From positions 1 to 45,024 of the forward strand of contig JAFECX010000168.1 of the NCBI GenBank assembly GCA_018241895.1: 45,024 nucleotides of DNA, given 5' to 3'. The notes beneath the pieces were generated by a model. It saw only the letters and a list, made by a program, of their open reading frames with translations. It searched no databases and was not told where the DNA came from. This document shows, piece by piece, positions 18,031 through 26,000 of this stretch (position 1 is its first letter; each line of letters opens with the position of its first letter). A program made the translations under genes and the position numbers. The stretch comes from Pseudomonadota bacterium (GTDB lineage Bacteria > Pseudomonadota > Gammaproteobacteria > Burkholderiales > Burkholderiaceae_C).

Positions 18031-18150
18031 CCGAGCCGGTCGCCGAGCCGGTCGCCGAGCCGGTCGCCAAGCCGGTCGCCGAGCCGGTCGCCGAGCCGGT
18101 CGCCAAGCCGGTCGCCGAGGCGGTCGTCAAGCCGATCGTCAAGCCGATCG
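18031..18150. repeat. 12-bp tandem array, ten units
   Basis: Ten consecutive units with consensus CCGAGCCGGTCG fill this segment. The first seven differ at no more than one position (CCAAGCCGGTCG twice); the last three are more diverged (CCGAGGCGGTCG, then TCAAGCCGATCG twice). The array separates the two operator sites and ends 22 bp before site 3. Confidence 0.92.
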
Positions 18151-18172
18151 CGCTTGCCAGTGTCCATTTGAT

Positions 18173-18180
18173 TGTATACA
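18173..18180. promoter_or_regulatory. Putative GntR operator TGTATACA, site 3
   Basis: TGTATACA in the context GATTGTATACACTGC ends 30 bp before the GTG start of the GntR gene. It overlaps the only -10-like sequence there (TATACA, with TTGCCA 15 bp upstream), which fits autorepression. Confidence 0.65.
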
Positions 18181-18210
18181 CTGCGGTTTCACGATTGACC
18201 GGAGAACTTC

Positions 18211-18936
18211 GTGGCACGCAAGCCTGCCGCCGCCCTGCGCCTCGTCGACACCGCGCGTACGCCCGCGGGCGCGACGAGCGTCACCGGCCAGATCGTCGAC
18301 TCGGTCACCAGCGCCATCGTCGAGCGGCGCCTGATGCCGGGCACCAAGCTCGTCGAGCAGCAGATCGCCGACGTGTTCTCGGTCTCGCGCACCGTCGTGC
18401 GCCAGGCGCTCAACCAGCTGAGCCGCGACCGCCTGGTGACGCTCGAGCCGGCGCGCGGCGCCTTCGTCGCGATGCCGAGCATCGACGAGGCGCGCCAGGT
18501 GTTCGAGGTGCGCCGCCTGGTCGAAGGCGGCATGGTGCGCCAGCTCGCGCAGTCCATCGGCGACGAGCAGATCGCGCAGCTGCGCGCGCACCTGCGCGAC
18601 GAGCGCCAGGCGGTGGGCCGCGCCGACGTGTCGGGCCGCACGCGGCTGCTGGCCGACTTCCACGTCGTCCTGGCGCGGCTGCTCGGCAACGAGGTGCTGG
18701 CGCAGCTGATCTGCGACCTGCTGTCGCGCTCGCAGCTGATCGCGCTGATGTACCAGTCGGGCCATTCGGCCGAGCATTCGCAGAGCGAGCACGTGCAGAT
18801 CGTCGACGCGCTGGCGCGGCGCGACGGGCGCACGGCGGCGCGGCTGATGGAGCAGCACATCACGAGCGTCGAGCGCAACCTGCGCCTCGATCCGCGCACC
18901 CCCGACCTCGCCTCCGTGCTCAAGCCCCGAGGCTGA
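18211..18936 (+). CDS. GntR-family regulator, FCD subfamily, of purine catabolism
   Basis: This 241-residue regulator starts at a GTG preceded by CCGGAGAAC. An N-terminal winged helix (about residues 25-85: GQIVDSVTSAIVERRLMPGTKLVEQQIADVFSVSRTVVRQALNQL) is followed by an all-helical FCD effector domain. Likely metal/ligand residues are in LLADFHVVLARLLGN, SEHVQIVDALARRD and EQHITSVERNL. It starts a plus-strand run whose next gene, puuE, begins only 6 bp after its stop. Three TGTATACA palindromes, one over its own promoter, are the probable operators. I infer that it represses puuD, the permease and its own operon until a purine metabolite (urate, allantoin or similar) binds. The effector is unknown. 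Confidence 0.92.
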   Translation: MARKPAAALRLVDTARTPAGATSVTGQIVDSVTSAIVERRLMPGTKLVEQQIADVFSVSRTVVRQALNQLSRDRLVTLEPARGAFVAMPSIDEARQVFEVRRLVEGGMVRQLAQSIGDEQIAQLRAHLRDERQAVGRADVSGRTRLLADFHVVLARLLGNEVLAQLICDLLSRSQLIALMYQSGHSAEHSQSEHVQIVDALARRDGRTAARLMEQHITSVERNLRLDPRTPDLASVLKPRG

Positions 18937-18942
18937 GAGGCC

Positions 18943-19962
18943 ATGACCTCCACCCCCGCACCCCGCTACGCGCGCGACCTGCGCGGCCACGGCCGCCGCG
19001 CGCCCGATCCGCACTGGCCCGGCAACGCCCGCGTCGCGCTGCAGTTCGTCCTCAACTACGAGGAAGGCGGCGAGAACTGCGTGCTGCACGGCGACGCCGG
19101 CAGCGAGCAGTTTCTCTCCGAGCTGTTCAACCCCGCCGCCTACCCGGCGCGGCACCTGAGCATGGAGGGCGTCTACGAGTACGGCGCGCGCGTGGGCGTG
19201 TGGCGCCTGTTGCGCGAGTTCGAGCGCCGCGGCCTGCCGCTCACGGTGTTCGGCGTCGCGATGGCACTCGAGCGCAGCCCCGAGGTGACGGCGGCCTTCG
19301 GCGAGCTGGGGCACGAGATCGCCTGCCACGGCTGGCGCTGGATCCACTACCAGGACACGCCCGAGGCCATCGAGCGCGAGCACATGCACACCGGCATGCA
19401 GATCATCGAGCGCCTCACCGGCACGCGCGCGCTCGGCTGGTACACGGGGCGCGACAGCCCGCGCACGCGCCGCCTCGTCGCCGACTACGGCGGCTTCGAG
19501 TACGACAGCGACTACTACGGCGACGACCTGCCGTTCTGGCTGCAGGTGCGCCGCAGCGACGGCGCGCTCGCGCCGCACCTGGTCGTGCCCTACACGCTGG
19601 ACTGCAACGACATGCGCTTCGCGCTGCCGCAGGGCTTCTCGAACGGCGACGAGTTCTACTCGTACCTGCGCGACGCCTTCGACGTGCACTATGCCGAAGG
19701 CGGGCGCGATCCGGCCGAAGGCGGGCGTGATCCGGCCGAAGGCGGCCGCGATCCGGCCGCGGGCCAGGGCGGCCCGGCGATGATGAGCATCGGCATGCAC
19801 TGCCGCCTGCTCGGCCGCCCGGGGCGCTTGCGCGCGCTGCAGCGCTTCCTCGACCACGTGCAGTCGCACGAGCAGGTCTGGATCGCGCGGCGCATCGACA
19901 TCGCGCGCCACTGGAAGCAGGTGCACCCGTTCGACGCCGCCACCGCCTTCGTCTGGGAATGA
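18943..19962 (+). CDS. puuE: Allantoinase PuuE (polysaccharide-deacetylase fold)
   Basis: This 339-residue enzyme hydrolyses allantoin to allantoate. It is the NodB-like, metal-independent allantoinase rather than the amidohydrolase type. Family segments: YARDLRGHGRRAPDPHWPG, LNYEEGGENCVLHGD, ARHLSMEGVYEYGARVGVWR, HGWRWIHYQDTPEAIEREHM, GWYTGRDSPRTRRLVADYGG and the C-terminal MMSIGMHCRLLGRPGR. A GAGAGG lies before the ATG. An in-frame run of three EGGRDPA heptads (19693-19755) is inserted in a loop just before the MMSIGMH segment and lengthens the protein beyond the roughly 310-320 residues I expect. It starts 6 bp after the regulator gene and ends 1 bp before uraD-allC. Confidence 0.95.
   Translation: MTSTPAPRYARDLRGHGRRAPDPHWPGNARVALQFVLNYEEGGENCVLHGDAGSEQFLSELFNPAAYPARHLSMEGVYEYGARVGVWRLLREFERRGLPLTVFGVAMALERSPEVTAAFGELGHEIACHGWRWIHYQDTPEAIEREHMHTGMQIIERLTGTRALGWYTGRDSPRTRRLVADYGGFEYDSDYYGDDLPFWLQVRRSDGALAPHLVVPYTLDCNDMRFALPQGFSNGDEFYSYLRDAFDVHYAEGGRDPAEGGRDPAEGGRDPAAGQGGPAMMSIGMHCRLLGRPGRLRALQRFLDHVQSHEQVWIARRIDIARHWKQVHPFDAATAFVWE
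19693..19755. repeat. In-frame 21-bp triplication inside puuE
   Basis: Three near-identical 21-bp units beginning GCCGAAGGCGG follow each other, each coding AEGGRDP, with one silent change per later unit. They lie in a predicted surface loop of PuuE. Confidence 0.9.
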
Positions 19963-19963
19963 C

Positions 19964-21748
19964 ATGAGCCAGCCCCTCACCCTCGAAGCGCTCAACGCCG
20001 CGTCGCGCGCGCAGTTCACCGCGCTGCTGGACGGCACCTACGAGCACTCGCCGTGGATCGCCGATGCAGCCTGGGCAGCACGGCCGTTCGCGACGCTGGC
20101 CGCACTGAAGCACGCGCTCGTGGCCGCCGTGCGCGCGGGCGGCCGCGAGGCGCAGCTGGCGCTGATCCGCGCCCACCCCGAGCTCGCCGGCAAGGCGATG
20201 GTCGCCAGGACGCTCACCGCCGAGTCGAGCAACGAGCAGGGCAAGGCCGGCCTGACCGCGTGCACGCCGGCCGAATTCGAGCGCATCCAGCAGCTCAACC
20301 GCGAGTACAACGAGCGCTTCGGTTTCCCGTTCATCCTCGCCGTGCGCGGGCCGCGCGGCACGGGCCTTTCCAAGGCGCAGATCATCGCCACCTTCGAGCG
20401 CCGGCTGCACCACCACCCCGACTTCGAGTTCGCCGAGGCGCTGCGCAACATCCACCGCATCGCCGAGATCCGCCTCGACGACAAGTTCGCTTGCGCGCCC
20501 GCGCTCGGCAACCAGGTCTGGGACTGGGCCGAACGCCTGGCCAGCCACAGCGAGCCGGGCTATGCCGAGCGGGATGAGCTCACCGTGACCTACCTCAGCG
20601 ATGCGCACCGCGCGGTCGCGCAGCGCCTGGCGCACTGGATGCGCGCCGAGTGCGGCTTCGACGAGGTCGCCATCGACGCCGTCGGCAACGTCGTCGGCCT
20701 CTACCACGGCCAGGACGCGGGCGCCCGGCGCCTGCTCACAGGCAGCCACTACGACACCGTGCGCAACGGCGGCAAGTACGACGGGCGGCTGGGCATCCTG
20801 GTGGCCATGGCCTGCGTGCGCGAGCTCGCGCGCGCCGGGCGGCGCCTGCCGTTCGGCTTCGAGGTGGTGGGCTTCGCCGAAGAGGAGGGGCAGCGCTACA
20901 AGGCCGTCTTCCTCGGCTCGGGCGCGCTCACCGGCCACTTCGACCTGGCCTGGCTCGACCAGCAGGACGAGCAGGGCATCACGATGCGCCAGGCGATGGA
21001 GCACGCCGGGCTGTGCATCGCCGACATCCCGAAGTGCCGGCGTGATGCGGCGCGCTACCTCGGCTACGTCGAGGTCCACATCGAGCAGGGGCCGGTGCTC
21101 GCCGAGCTCGACCTGCCGCTGGGCGTCGTGAGCTCGATCAACGGCAGCGTGCGCTACGTCGGCGAGGTGTTCGGCATGGCGAGCCACGCCGGCACGACGC
21201 CGATGGGCCGCCGCCGCGACGCCGCCGCCGCGGTGGCCGAACTGCTGCTGTACGTCGAAAGGCGCGCCGCCGCCGCGCCCGACCTCGTGGCCACCGTCGG
21301 CATGCTCGAAGTGCCGGGCGGCTCGATCAACGTCGTCCCCGGGCGCTGCCGCTTCAGCCTGGACATCCGCGCCACCACCGACGCGGTGCGCGACGCCTGC
21401 GCGCGCGACGTGCTCGCCGAGCTCGACGCCCTGTGCGCGCGCCGCGGCGTCGGCCACCGCCTCGAGGAGACGATGCGCGCCGCCGCCGCGCCCAGCGCGC
21501 CGGCATGGCAGGCGCGCTGGGAGCGCGCGGTGGCCGCGCTCGGCCTGCCGGTGCAGCGCCTGCCCAGCGGCGCCGGCCACGACGCGATGAAGATGCACGA
21601 GCTGCTGCCGCAGGCGATGCTCTTTGTGCGCGGCGAGAACGCCGGCATCAGCCACAACCCGCTCGAATCCAGCACCAGCCACGACATGGACCTGGCGGTG
21701 CGTGCCCTGCAGTCGCTGCTCGACCAACTCGCCGCCGACACGCCATGA
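19964..21748 (+). CDS. uraD-allC: Fused OHCU decarboxylase - allantoate amidohydrolase
   Basis: This is a 594-residue bifunctional protein. Residues 1-175 are UraD, which decarboxylates OHCU to S-allantoin; catalytic His71 (RAHPELAG), Glu91 (SSNEQGKAGL) and Arg165 (NIHRIAEIR) are present. Residues about 185-590 are an M20-type allantoate amidohydrolase with intact metal ligands: H262 in GSHYDTV, bridging D273 in KYDGRLG, E307/E308 in FAEEEGQRYK, and downstream HIEQGPVL and GISHNPLES. The fusion joins two steps on either side of allantoinase, whose gene lies directly upstream. The start is 1 bp after the puuE stop; the 3' end overlaps the next gene by ATGA. Such fusions exist in other proteobacteria as far as I know. 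Confidence 0.95.
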   Translation: MSQPLTLEALNAASRAQFTALLDGTYEHSPWIADAAWAARPFATLAALKHALVAAVRAGGREAQLALIRAHPELAGKAMVARTLTAESSNEQGKAGLTACTPAEFERIQQLNREYNERFGFPFILAVRGPRGTGLSKAQIIATFERRLHHHPDFEFAEALRNIHRIAEIRLDDKFACAPALGNQVWDWAERLASHSEPGYAERDELTVTYLSDAHRAVAQRLAHWMRAECGFDEVAIDAVGNVVGLYHGQDAGARRLLTGSHYDTVRNGGKYDGRLGILVAMACVRELARAGRRLPFGFEVVGFAEEEGQRYKAVFLGSGALTGHFDLAWLDQQDEQGITMRQAMEHAGLCIADIPKCRRDAARYLGYVEVHIEQGPVLAELDLPLGVVSSINGSVRYVGEVFGMASHAGTTPMGRRRDAAAAVAELLLYVERRAAAAPDLVATVGMLEVPGGSINVVPGRCRFSLDIRATTDAVRDACARDVLAELDALCARRGVGHRLEETMRAAAAPSAPAWQARWERAVAALGLPVQRLPSGAGHDAMKMHELLPQAMLFVRGENAGISHNPLESSTSHDMDLAVRALQSLLDQLAADTP

Positions 21749-22983
21749 AGCAGACCGCCCCCTACGCCGCGCTCGACGCCTTCGTCGACGCGCACTTCGA
21801 CGAGCAGGTGCGCTTCGTGCAGGAGCTCGTGCGCGTGCCCACCGACACGCCGCCGGGCAACAACACGCCGCACGCGCTGCGCACGCGCGCGCTGCTGGCA
21901 CCGATGGGCCTGGACGCGCAGGCGCACGAAGTGCCCGCGGCGCAGGTGCACGCCTACGGCCTGCAATCACTCACCAACCTCGTCGTGCAGCGCCGCTATG
22001 CGCCGGGCGGACGCATCGTCGCGCTCAACGCGCACGGCGACGTCGTGCCGCCGGGCGAAGGCTGGACGCACGACCCCTACGGCGCCGAGATCGCCGACGG
22101 CAGGCTCTACGGCCGCGCGGCGGCGGTGAGCAAGTGCGACTTCTCGACCTTCGTCTTCGCCACGCGCGCGCTCGAAGCCGCCGGCGTGCCGCTGGCCGGC
22201 GGCATCGACCTGCTGTTCACCTACGACGAGGAGTTCGGCGGCCTGCTGGGGCCCGGCTGGCTGCTCGAGCACGGGCTCACGAAGCCCGACCTCGAGATCG
22301 CCGCCGGCTTCGCCTACCAGGTCGTCACCGCGCACAACGGCTGCCTGCAGCTCGAAGCCACCGTGCACGGCAGGATGGGCCACGCGGCCGTGCCGCGCAC
22401 CGCCGTCGACGCGCTGCAGGCCGCCAACCGCGTGCTCACGGCCCTGTACGCGGAGAACACGCGCCTCGAGCAGCACCGCAGCGCCGTCGCGGGCATCGAG
22501 CACGGCTACGTCAACGTCGGCCAGATCGCAGGCGGCACCAACACCAACGTCGTGCCGGGCAAGGTGGTGCTGAAGATCGACCGCCGCATGATCCCCGAGG
22601 AGGATGCGGCGCAGGTCGAAGCCGGCCTGCGCGCGCTGATCGAGCGCGCCGCGACGAGCCTGCCTGGCGTCACGGTCGAGATCAGGCGGCTGCTGCTGGC
22701 GCACGCGATGCAGCCGCTGCCCGGCAACCGGCCGCTGGTCGATGCGCTGTGCAGGCACGCGAGCGCGGTCTTCGGCGAGACGATCGAGGCCTCGGGCACG
22801 CCGCTGTACACCGACGCGCGCCTGTTCAGCGAGCGCGGCATCCCGGCCGTGATCTACGGCGCCGGACCGCGCACGGTGCTCGAATCGAACGCCAAGCGCG
22901 CCGACGAACACATCGTGCTCGAGGACCTGCGCCGCGCGACGAAGGTCGTCGCGCGCACGCTGCTGGATCTGCTCGGGCGCTGA
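21745..22983 (+). CDS. M20-family hydrolase with altered metal ligands
   Basis: This 412-residue protein has the M20 (ArgE/DapE/ACY1/CPG2) fold: H97 and D99 in NAHGDVVPPGEGW, E162/E163 in TYDEEFGG, and the dimerisation-domain GRMGHAAVPRTAVDA with His213. The bridging-Asp motif, normally like GRGASDMKGG, reads GRAAAVSKCD, so that Asp is replaced by Val128. Near the C-terminus the usual His-containing segment reads LESNAKRADEH. It may therefore bind metal differently or not at all. It overlaps uraD-allC by ATGA, so it is translationally coupled to urate catabolism. The unassigned step in the pathway is ureidoglycolate/ureidoglycine conversion, making it a positional candidate, but no function is proven. 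Confidence 0.85.
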   Translation: MKQTAPYAALDAFVDAHFDEQVRFVQELVRVPTDTPPGNNTPHALRTRALLAPMGLDAQAHEVPAAQVHAYGLQSLTNLVVQRRYAPGGRIVALNAHGDVVPPGEGWTHDPYGAEIADGRLYGRAAAVSKCDFSTFVFATRALEAAGVPLAGGIDLLFTYDEEFGGLLGPGWLLEHGLTKPDLEIAAGFAYQVVTAHNGCLQLEATVHGRMGHAAVPRTAVDALQAANRVLTALYAENTRLEQHRSAVAGIEHGYVNVGQIAGGTNTNVVPGKVVLKIDRRMIPEEDAAQVEAGLRALIERAATSLPGVTVEIRRLLLAHAMQPLPGNRPLVDALCRHASAVFGETIEASGTPLYTDARLFSERGIPAVIYGAGPRTVLESNAKRADEHIVLEDLRRATKVVARTLLDLLGR

Positions 22984-22987
22984 AGGC

Positions 22988-23008
22988 CGGGCGGCGGGGT
23001 GCCGCCCG
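22988..23008. terminator. Candidate hairpin between convergent genes
   Basis: CGGGCGGC-GGGGT-GCCGCCCG can form an 8-bp stem in the 71-bp gap between the M20 gene and the 3' end of the CHAT gene. No T-run follows on either strand, so it may act bidirectionally or merely stabilise ends. Confidence 0.45.
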
Positions 23009-23054
23009 CACCTGCGCCGCCCAGGCGCCTGGCCCGTCGCGCTCGGCTGGCCGC

Positions 23055-26000
23055 CTACCCGGCAGCGGTCGCGGGCGGCGTGCCGCCCACCGCGGTGCCG
23101 TCCGCCGGTCGGTCGCCGCGCGGCGCCCGGCCGGGATCGATGCGCTGCACCAGCTCGAGCAGACGGTCGGCCACGAGCCTGTGCGCGGCCAGGCCGCCGT
23201 CCAGATGACGCGCGTCGAAAAAGCGCGAGAGAAGTTCGAGCTGGGTCACCAACGAGTCGATCTGCACGGGCGTGAGCGGGTAGCACCGCAGCGCCTCGTC
23301 GTACGCGCGCTGCACCGCGTCGAACGCGGCATGCCCGGCCTCGTCGTCGCGCCCGAGCCGGCCGTCCAGCAGGTGCGCGACCAGCAGCGCGTCGGCCGGC
23401 ATGGTGGCATTCCACGCGTCGGGTTGGCGCGCGAAATCGTCTTGCGCCCGCTGCCGGCACTGCCGGGCGAGCTCGAGCGCCGCGCTGTCGCTCGCCGCGG
23501 TGGTCTCGACGGCATCGGCGTTCGAGGCTTCGAGCGCGAGCCGGTTGAGCGCCAGATAGGGGTCGAAGCGCGCCGCGCCCGGGGTGCCCGCCGCCGCCGC
23601 ATAGGCTCGCGCGGACGCGGCGAGGGCCTCGCGCATGGCCTGCACCGCGCCGCGCACGAGCGCGGGCGGCTCGGCCGCGCGCAGCGCCTGCCGGGCATGA
23701 ACGCCCGCCTTGCGCTTGAACGCGCTGCCGCGCAGTGCGCTGCGCTCCACGTTGAGCGGCGCCGCCTGCGCAGCGCAGCCGGCGCCCACCATGCCCTCGA
23801 GCCGATCGAGCCGGGTGAGCGCCAGGTCGATGAGCTCCAGCGGCGATTCGGCCGTGCGGCTTCCTGTGGCCCCACCCTCACCTCCGACCCCACGCTCCAC
23901 CTCTCGCCCCATCTCAGCCGTCGCCTCGACCTCGGCACGCTGCTCACCCAGCCGCGCCTCGACGTTGATCAGTTGCTCGACGTCGCGCATCGGCACGCCG
24001 CCGGCCTTGTCGCCGGCGCGCACGGCCTCGAGGTAGGCCCGGCGCGCGCGCGCGAACAATCCCAGGTCGGCCCAGGTGGCGCCGAGCGCCGAGTGGACCG
24101 GCCCCAGCTCCAGCCAGCCGGCAGGACAACGCTTGTTCAGCTTGTCCTCGAGCGCGCGCACCAGCGTGCGCCGCTCGCGTTCGCCCAGCCTCTGGGCCCG
24201 GCGCGCGAGGTCGGCACGCAGGCGCGCCAGATCGTCGAGCAGTTCGTCCGGCGAGACATACGGCGCGCCGTCGGCACCGGCCGCGCCATCGATGCGCGCC
24301 TCGGCGCGCCAGCCGGCGTCGCCGTAGGCCTGGAACGCACCCCAGGTGATGTCGCTCGGGTCCTGCTCCCACACCGCGCGGCGGGCGCGAAACACCGCCT
24401 CGCCGAACGGCAGGCGCTGCAGCAGCAGCGCCTCGTAGAAGGTGCGGCCGAACAGGCTTGCGTTGGCGTCGTTCACCGCCCAGCCCGCCGCGACCACGCA
24501 GCGCACGCCGATGTCGATCAGCTCGCGCGCCAGGCTGGCCGCGAGCTTGTTGCCGTCGCGACCGACCGCGATCTGCCCCAGGTGGCAGCAGTTGAGGAAG
24601 ACGAGCTCGGGCACGCTCGGCATCGCGTCGATCTCGGCGGCCGTGATCAGCAGGCCGTCGGAGAGCACGACCCCGCTGCGCGGCCGCCCGTCGCAGTGGC
24701 GCAGGTTGAACACGCCGTGCGCCGAGATGTGCACGATGCGATAGGGCCTGCGGTACAGCGCCGCCATCACGTCGATGGCGCGACGCTCGCTGCCGATCTC
24801 GCGCTCGACGCCGTAGCCCACGCCCTCGAGCACCCTGGCCACCGCGCGCGCTTCGGCCTCGGCGCCGGTGAGCGAGGGCGGCGCCTGCAGGGGCGCGGCG
24901 CCGGGTGCGACGAAGCGCTGCTCGAAGCCCTCGACCGACGGATTGCCGACCACCAGCGCCTGGCGCACGAGGCCCTGGCGCACCTGCCCGCGGTAGCGCG
25001 ACGTGGCGAGCTGCCGCACCACGGGCGTGCGCACCGCCAGCGGCTTGCCGTCGCCGCCGTCGCGCTCGGCATCGTCGGCCAGCATCAGCTCCCACGGCAG
25101 GTTGGCGGTGTAGCTGTCGACGACGAGCACGATGCGATCGAGCTGGCGCGCCGCCTCCTTGAAGTCGTGCGGCACCATGAGCTGGAACAGCATGCGCCCG
25201 AAGTCCTCCTGCCACGCCGTGACATGGATCTGCTGGCGCACGATCTGCTCGACGAGGCCCGGCTGGCGCTGCAGCACGATCGATTCGGCGCGCGCGCGCT
25301 GCCCGAGGTACAGAAAGCGCAGGCGATCGGCGATGCGCGTCGGCGGCTCCGCCGGCGTGCCGGGGGCGCCAGGGACGCCACCCTCGGCGCCGCCGTCCTC
25401 GGGACAGTTGCGGGGCATCTCGCCCGCGCGCGCGGGCGCGTCGTCGCGCCGATCGGCGTCGGTCACGATCAGGCGCGGCCAGTACCCGAGGTTGCGATCG
25501 TCGAACAGGCGCCGGCGCATGCCCTCGCCTTGCTCGAGTTCGCCGCGCACGACGAGCGCCGTGCCGAGCCTGGCGGCCAGCGCGCCGAGGCGCGCGTCGA
25601 GCTGGCGCAGCGCGTAGACGGCGGCGATCGCCGTGTCCTGGTACAGCTCGACGATTTCGACGCGCCGGATGCGGATGTCCAGCCGCGTGGCTTCGCGGAA
25701 ACGCTGGTTGGCTTCCACGACGCCACGCACGAGCGCTTCGACCGATGCCGCGACGCTGAGGTTGGCCGACGAGTTGTAGCCGAGCAGCAGTGCGCACAAG
25801 CCCACTTCGCGCTCGCTGCGCCCCAGCACGTCGGTGATCTGCATCAGATAGCGCATGGCGCCGGTGCGCACGGCTTCGGTCAGGTCGCCCATGCCGAGCG
25901 CACCGTCGTACGGGCCGAGCCCGCACACGACGGCGCCGCGCACGGCAGCGCGCACCGCGGCCGCGCCGTTGCCGGCGCGCAGCACGACGAGCGCGCTGCC

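Larger units (their letters stand above)
17678..18210. other. 533-bp regulatory intergenic region, puuD/GntR
   Basis: No gene is supported here although frames are open on both strands; those frames are created by a 12-bp tandem array and translate to low-complexity peptides. The region holds two TGTATACA palindromes (17852 and 18173), a second imperfect half-site (TGTGTACT at 17864-17871), a duplicated 15-mer CGCTCCGCATCGCCG near 17945-17975 and the 12-bp array at 18031-18150. Confidence 0.7.

Noticed and set aside
18031..18150. The 12-bp array considered as a CRISPR array
   Set aside because: Units are directly adjacent without spacers and no cas gene is present.
17781..18217. Small open frames with (DRLG)n, (RSPS)n or (SATG)n peptides between puuD and the GntR gene
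   Set aside because: They are produced by the 12-bp tandem array, which is open in several frames on both strands. No ribosome site or homology supports them.
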